Position numbers and translations under genes: made by a program. 64,000 nucleotides of DNA from Candidatus Sumerlaeota bacterium (GTDB lineage Bacteria; Sumerlaeota; Sumerlaeia; MWCT01; JAUWMI01): positions 1 through 64,000 of the forward strand of contig JAUWMI010000016.1 in assembly GCA_030613245.1 (NCBI GenBank). The letters run 5' to 3'. Under the pieces are notes generated by a model, which searched no databases, was not told where the DNA came from, and was given only the letters and a program-made list of their open reading frames with translations. This document shows, piece after piece, positions 61,488-64,000 of the stretch; position 1 is the first letter of the stretch; every line of letters begins with the position of its first letter.

Positions 61488-64000
61488 TTAATCAAAAGTG
61501 AGAAATTCTAATATTGAATTCATGGCCTTATGACGAATTTCTTCGCTCGTTATTGTTTCAAAAGGGAATCCAAAGACAACCACTCGATAATCTACACCTC
61601 GGTATGCAATCCCTGCGTTGAATTTAGCATCTTCATATCGAATTACAGTCTCTGCACCTGAATCTTTTGCTGGTTTCAAGGAGTCCGGTAACTCGACCCC
61701 GTATACATCATTCTCACCAATGCCCGCACTAAAATGAAATTCGCCTACTTCCTCGAATATGCTACCCTTAACTGGCACAACATTATTCGTCTTGCTGCCG
61801 TTATTTGTCACCCAGTCGCATTTTAATACAGTACGTAAAAATTCTCGGTCTGATTCTGTAACTGTCGGCGCTGTGCCGCCAAGGTCAGTTGCAACGTATG
61901 CGCCGCTGATAAATAGCCGACCGGAACCTGTGGTCAGGTAGTCGTTGATAAACGCCTGTTCCATACGAGTTAATGTCTTGAATTGCGGTTGCATCCTGTC
62001 AGGTGGGGCAGTTCCCTGGGGCCATGGTGGCGGCAAGGTCGTTCGTTCCTCGCCAAGCAGCCAATCGACTACTGCGTAATCGTTCAGGTCTATTTGTCCT
62101 GTTGCCACTGCTTCGTCGCTAACCGTGTCAAACGTCCACCCTGCCTGAGCCAGTGCATCCCCATGAATAATGGCAAAATCAAAGGTATTCCCCAGCTCCA
62201 GCTTCGTTTCCAGATCACCATACGATGCTCCCCAGCCTGGATTATCATTGGTAAGGAATTTGTGGCTTGGATCGAAATCATACTGGTCTCCTGTAAGTCC
62301 CAGATTCCAGCAATAACCCACGCCATGGTCTGCGTTTGCTCTCAGTGCTCCACGAAAATTCGGACTTTCTACAAAACTTGGCGGGGCAATTCGGTCGAAT
62401 CCATTTACAATAAGTGCCTTCGGAGTTTTTGCACCATCTCCTGTGCGTACGCATAGCACTTCGGAAGCGAAACTTTTACCCCCTTCATTAACCGCTGCGA
62501 CCTTGAAGCTATAAATCTCATTCGGATCAAGCCCGTCGAGTTCAACTCTATTATCCCTGACATAAATACCGTTGTCGAAACTCGCATCAACGCCAGAACG
62601 TGTATATACCACATAGGCATTTGGCACTGCACTTGGCTCTAACGGGTCATCCTGCGGCTCCCATTGAAGCAGTACCTTCCCTTTACCAGTTGCTCTGGCG
62701 AGGAAATTCTTTGGTGCCAACGGCGCAATCACCGGCTCAAAACCATATTCATAAGCAATAAATCTGAGCATCCCCTTGTAAATTGCGCGTGAAACATCAA
62801 AACGGAACCGTGGATCAAGGCCGTATTTCATGTCATCAAAATTCTGATGCGAAAGTAACTCCAGTAGCACTGCAGGAACATTTGGCCGACGCACCTCGCT
62901 ATAATCTGCATTCCTCAGCTGACGTCGTGTCCACGTAGAGCTGTATTTCAGCCTCAAGTCGCGGATTATTTGCGATTGCATTATATCTGCATAGTCTCGA
63001 TTTAACCAGCGCGAGCGCCCATCTGGAAACTGTTCCTGTCTCTTTGCGTCTTGCACACGATATATCATCAACGTTCCGACTACACCTGTCGTAATACCTG
63101 CATCCGTATGAAACCCGAGAGATAAATCAATCGGTACGCCAAGTCCCGGATGTTCTCGCTTCACATTCGGCCCTGATGGCGCTCCACGCAAATAGTTCAC
63201 CCATTCACTTCTGCCTGTGTAGTCTTCAAGATAATCAGGTCCTCCAAATCTTGATTCTATGCCAAGTTTGTATACAAATTCAGGCTCCACCCCTGCATAC
63301 TGCATCCAGTACCGGGCACCTTCGCAATATCTGGGATATCCACTTATACTCTCTTCACGAATTATATCACCCATCCCACCACCAAATTTTACCGCATCTG
63401 CTGATATGGTCATTCCTGCGGTTGTCGAATCGTTAAATAGGGCCACACTCCCCCTTTCTGACGAATGCCCCTCACGAAAGTGAAAACCGCCAAGATAAAC
63501 CCAGGTATTACCAGCCATCTGTTGATTGACCAGAAACTCAGTTTTCCCACCTGTATGATAGACCACATAGTGCGCATCAGTGGCTCGTTCTGGCGATGCA
63601 TTGTAGGAGATGTAAATACCATAATAACCATCTTCTGGAATTACTGGTGTCCAATGAGATACAGCTGTCGCATCCCCGTCAACGGTTTTTACCACTCGGT
63701 GATGTCCCTCTCGATGCGGATTCATATCGTCAGGATACGGAGCCAGATAGTTCTTGAATCCAAAACCATCGTCCACATCCCAATTTTCTGTTCCTTCTTC
63801 CTTAAAAGTGCCATTTTCGGAAAATCTCTCACCGTCATCGTCATCCACCAACACTTCATGTATTTGCAGATCACGATCTCTTGGGCAGAAAACTACTGCA
63901 CCGGCATTCTCCAGCATCGGCATTAAAAAAGGTATTGTAAAACTCATCGGCAGCATATCCTCTACAATGGTGAACATCCTGGGTCTTTGCCACTGCCATC
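61488..64000 (-). CDS. N-acetylmuramoyl-L-alanine amidase-like exported protein with golvesin-type insert and FnIII domain (5' end outside window)
   Basis: The frame is open to the window edge, so at least 837 residues are visible and the N-terminus is missing; the ATG at 63977 is internal. Order seen: an amidase start helix (PFLMPMLENAGAVVFCPRDRD); a golvesin-C-like jelly roll inserted at about 55-185 (HYVVYHTGGKTEFLVNQQ, WVYLGGFHF); the rest of an Amidase_3-like domain with a putative zinc His in SLGFHTDAG and the catalytic Glu in VPAVLLELLSHQNFDD; an FnIII domain (KVLLQWEPQDD, NEIYSFKVAAVNEGG); and a C-terminal domain of about 300 residues (KALIVNGFDRI, FDFAIIHGDALAQAG, GRLFISGAY) resembling a class I amidotransferase-like fold. 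It probably cleaves peptidoglycan or another glycan outside the cell. Confidence 0.82.
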   Translation of the reverse strand, partial: WQWQRPRMFTIVEDMLPMSFTIPFLMPMLENAGAVVFCPRDRDLQIHEVLVDDDDGERFSENGTFKEEGTENWDVDDGFGFKNYLAPYPDDMNPHREGHHRVVKTVDGDATAVSHWTPVIPEDGYYGIYISYNASPERATDAHYVVYHTGGKTEFLVNQQMAGNTWVYLGGFHFREGHSSERGSVALFNDSTTAGMTISADAVKFGGGMGDIIREESISGYPRYCEGARYWMQYAGVEPEFVYKLGIESRFGGPDYLEDYTGRSEWVNYLRGAPSGPNVKREHPGLGVPIDLSLGFHTDAGITTGVVGTLMIYRVQDAKRQEQFPDGRSRWLNRDYADIMQSQIIRDLRLKYSSTWTRRQLRNADYSEVRRPNVPAVLLELLSHQNFDDMKYGLDPRFRFDVSRAIYKGMLRFIAYEYGFEPVIAPLAPKNFLARATGKGKVLLQWEPQDDPLEPSAVPNAYVVYTRSGVDASFDNGIYVRDNRVELDGLDPNEIYSFKVAAVNEGGKSFASEVLCVRTGDGAKTPKALIVNGFDRIAPPSFVESPNFRGALRANADHGVGYCWNLGLTGDQYDFDPSHKFLTNDNPGWGASYGDLETKLELGNTFDFAIIHGDALAQAGWTFDTVSDEAVATGQIDLNDYAVVDWLLGEERTTLPPPWPQGTAPPDRMQPQFKTLTRMEQAFINDYLTTGSGRLFISGAYVATDLGGTAPTVTESDREFLRTVLKCDWVTNNGSKTNNVVPVKGSIFEEVGEFHFSAGIGENDVYGVELPDSLKPAKDSGAETVIRYEDAKFNAGIAYRGVDYRVVVFGFPFETITSEEIRHKAMNSILEFLTFD

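Overview
The window reads as about 64 kb of chromosome from a diderm (Gram-negative-type) bacterium of medium GC content. Evidence for two membranes is a LolC/LolD lipoprotein-release pair, a 1273-residue AsmA-family protein, MurA/MurJ, RseP and an RND efflux pump. The gene set does not match a familiar model genome, so an uncultured lineage is likely; I do not assign a phylum. Both ends are cut inside large, probably exported proteins: a beta-helix protein on the left (+ strand) and an amidase/golvesin-like protein on the right (- strand).

Layout: (1) 1-3.6 kb: beta-helix protein, then folE. (2) 3.7-16.1 kb, all +: a PduS/RnfC-like iron-sulfur flavoprotein, then a complex I operon nuoABCD-HIJKLMN lacking nuoEFG, then a ferritin-like protein. 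(3) 16.1-31.8 kb, all -: reading 5' to 3', dxr-rseP-ispG, prmC, murA, a YesL-like membrane protein, a small membrane protein, murJ, a UbiB-type kinase, the RNase P RNA (rnpB), a small membrane protein, yqeY, a tail-anchored protein, and two overlapping radical-SAM genes that look like the split lipoyl synthase LipS1/LipS2. (4) 31.8-40.2 kb: a 56-residue membrane peptide gene with its own terminator, a YihY-type membrane protein translationally coupled to the AsmA-family protein, endonuclease V, and a B12-binding-type radical-SAM enzyme. (5) 40.6-45.0 kb, +: lysS broken by a single-base frameshift, lolC, lolD, and a branched-chain aminotransferase with a strong terminator. (6) 45.5-52.9 kb, +: a sugar ABC transporter without its ATPase, a DUF5752-type protein, trehalose synthase TreT, OtsA and OtsB. 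(7) 52.8-61.3 kb: Gfo/Idh/MocA oxidoreductase, beta-propeller glycosidase-like protein, a TetR/adaptor/RND efflux operon, and a GxxExxY gene bracketed by palindromic repeats.

How it fits together: complex I without its NADH-oxidising module sits next to a flavin/Fe-S protein of the NuoF-related PduS family, which suggests an alternative electron-input arrangement. The trehalose cluster combines retrieval (ABC importer), one-step synthesis (TreT) and two-step synthesis (OtsA/OtsB) in one transcription unit, consistent with osmolyte or stress-sugar management. The - strand block is mainly envelope and isoprenoid housekeeping. No tRNA, rRNA, CRISPR array, intact insertion sequence or prophage was seen. 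All functions are read from sequence motifs and recalled family knowledge; no database search was run.
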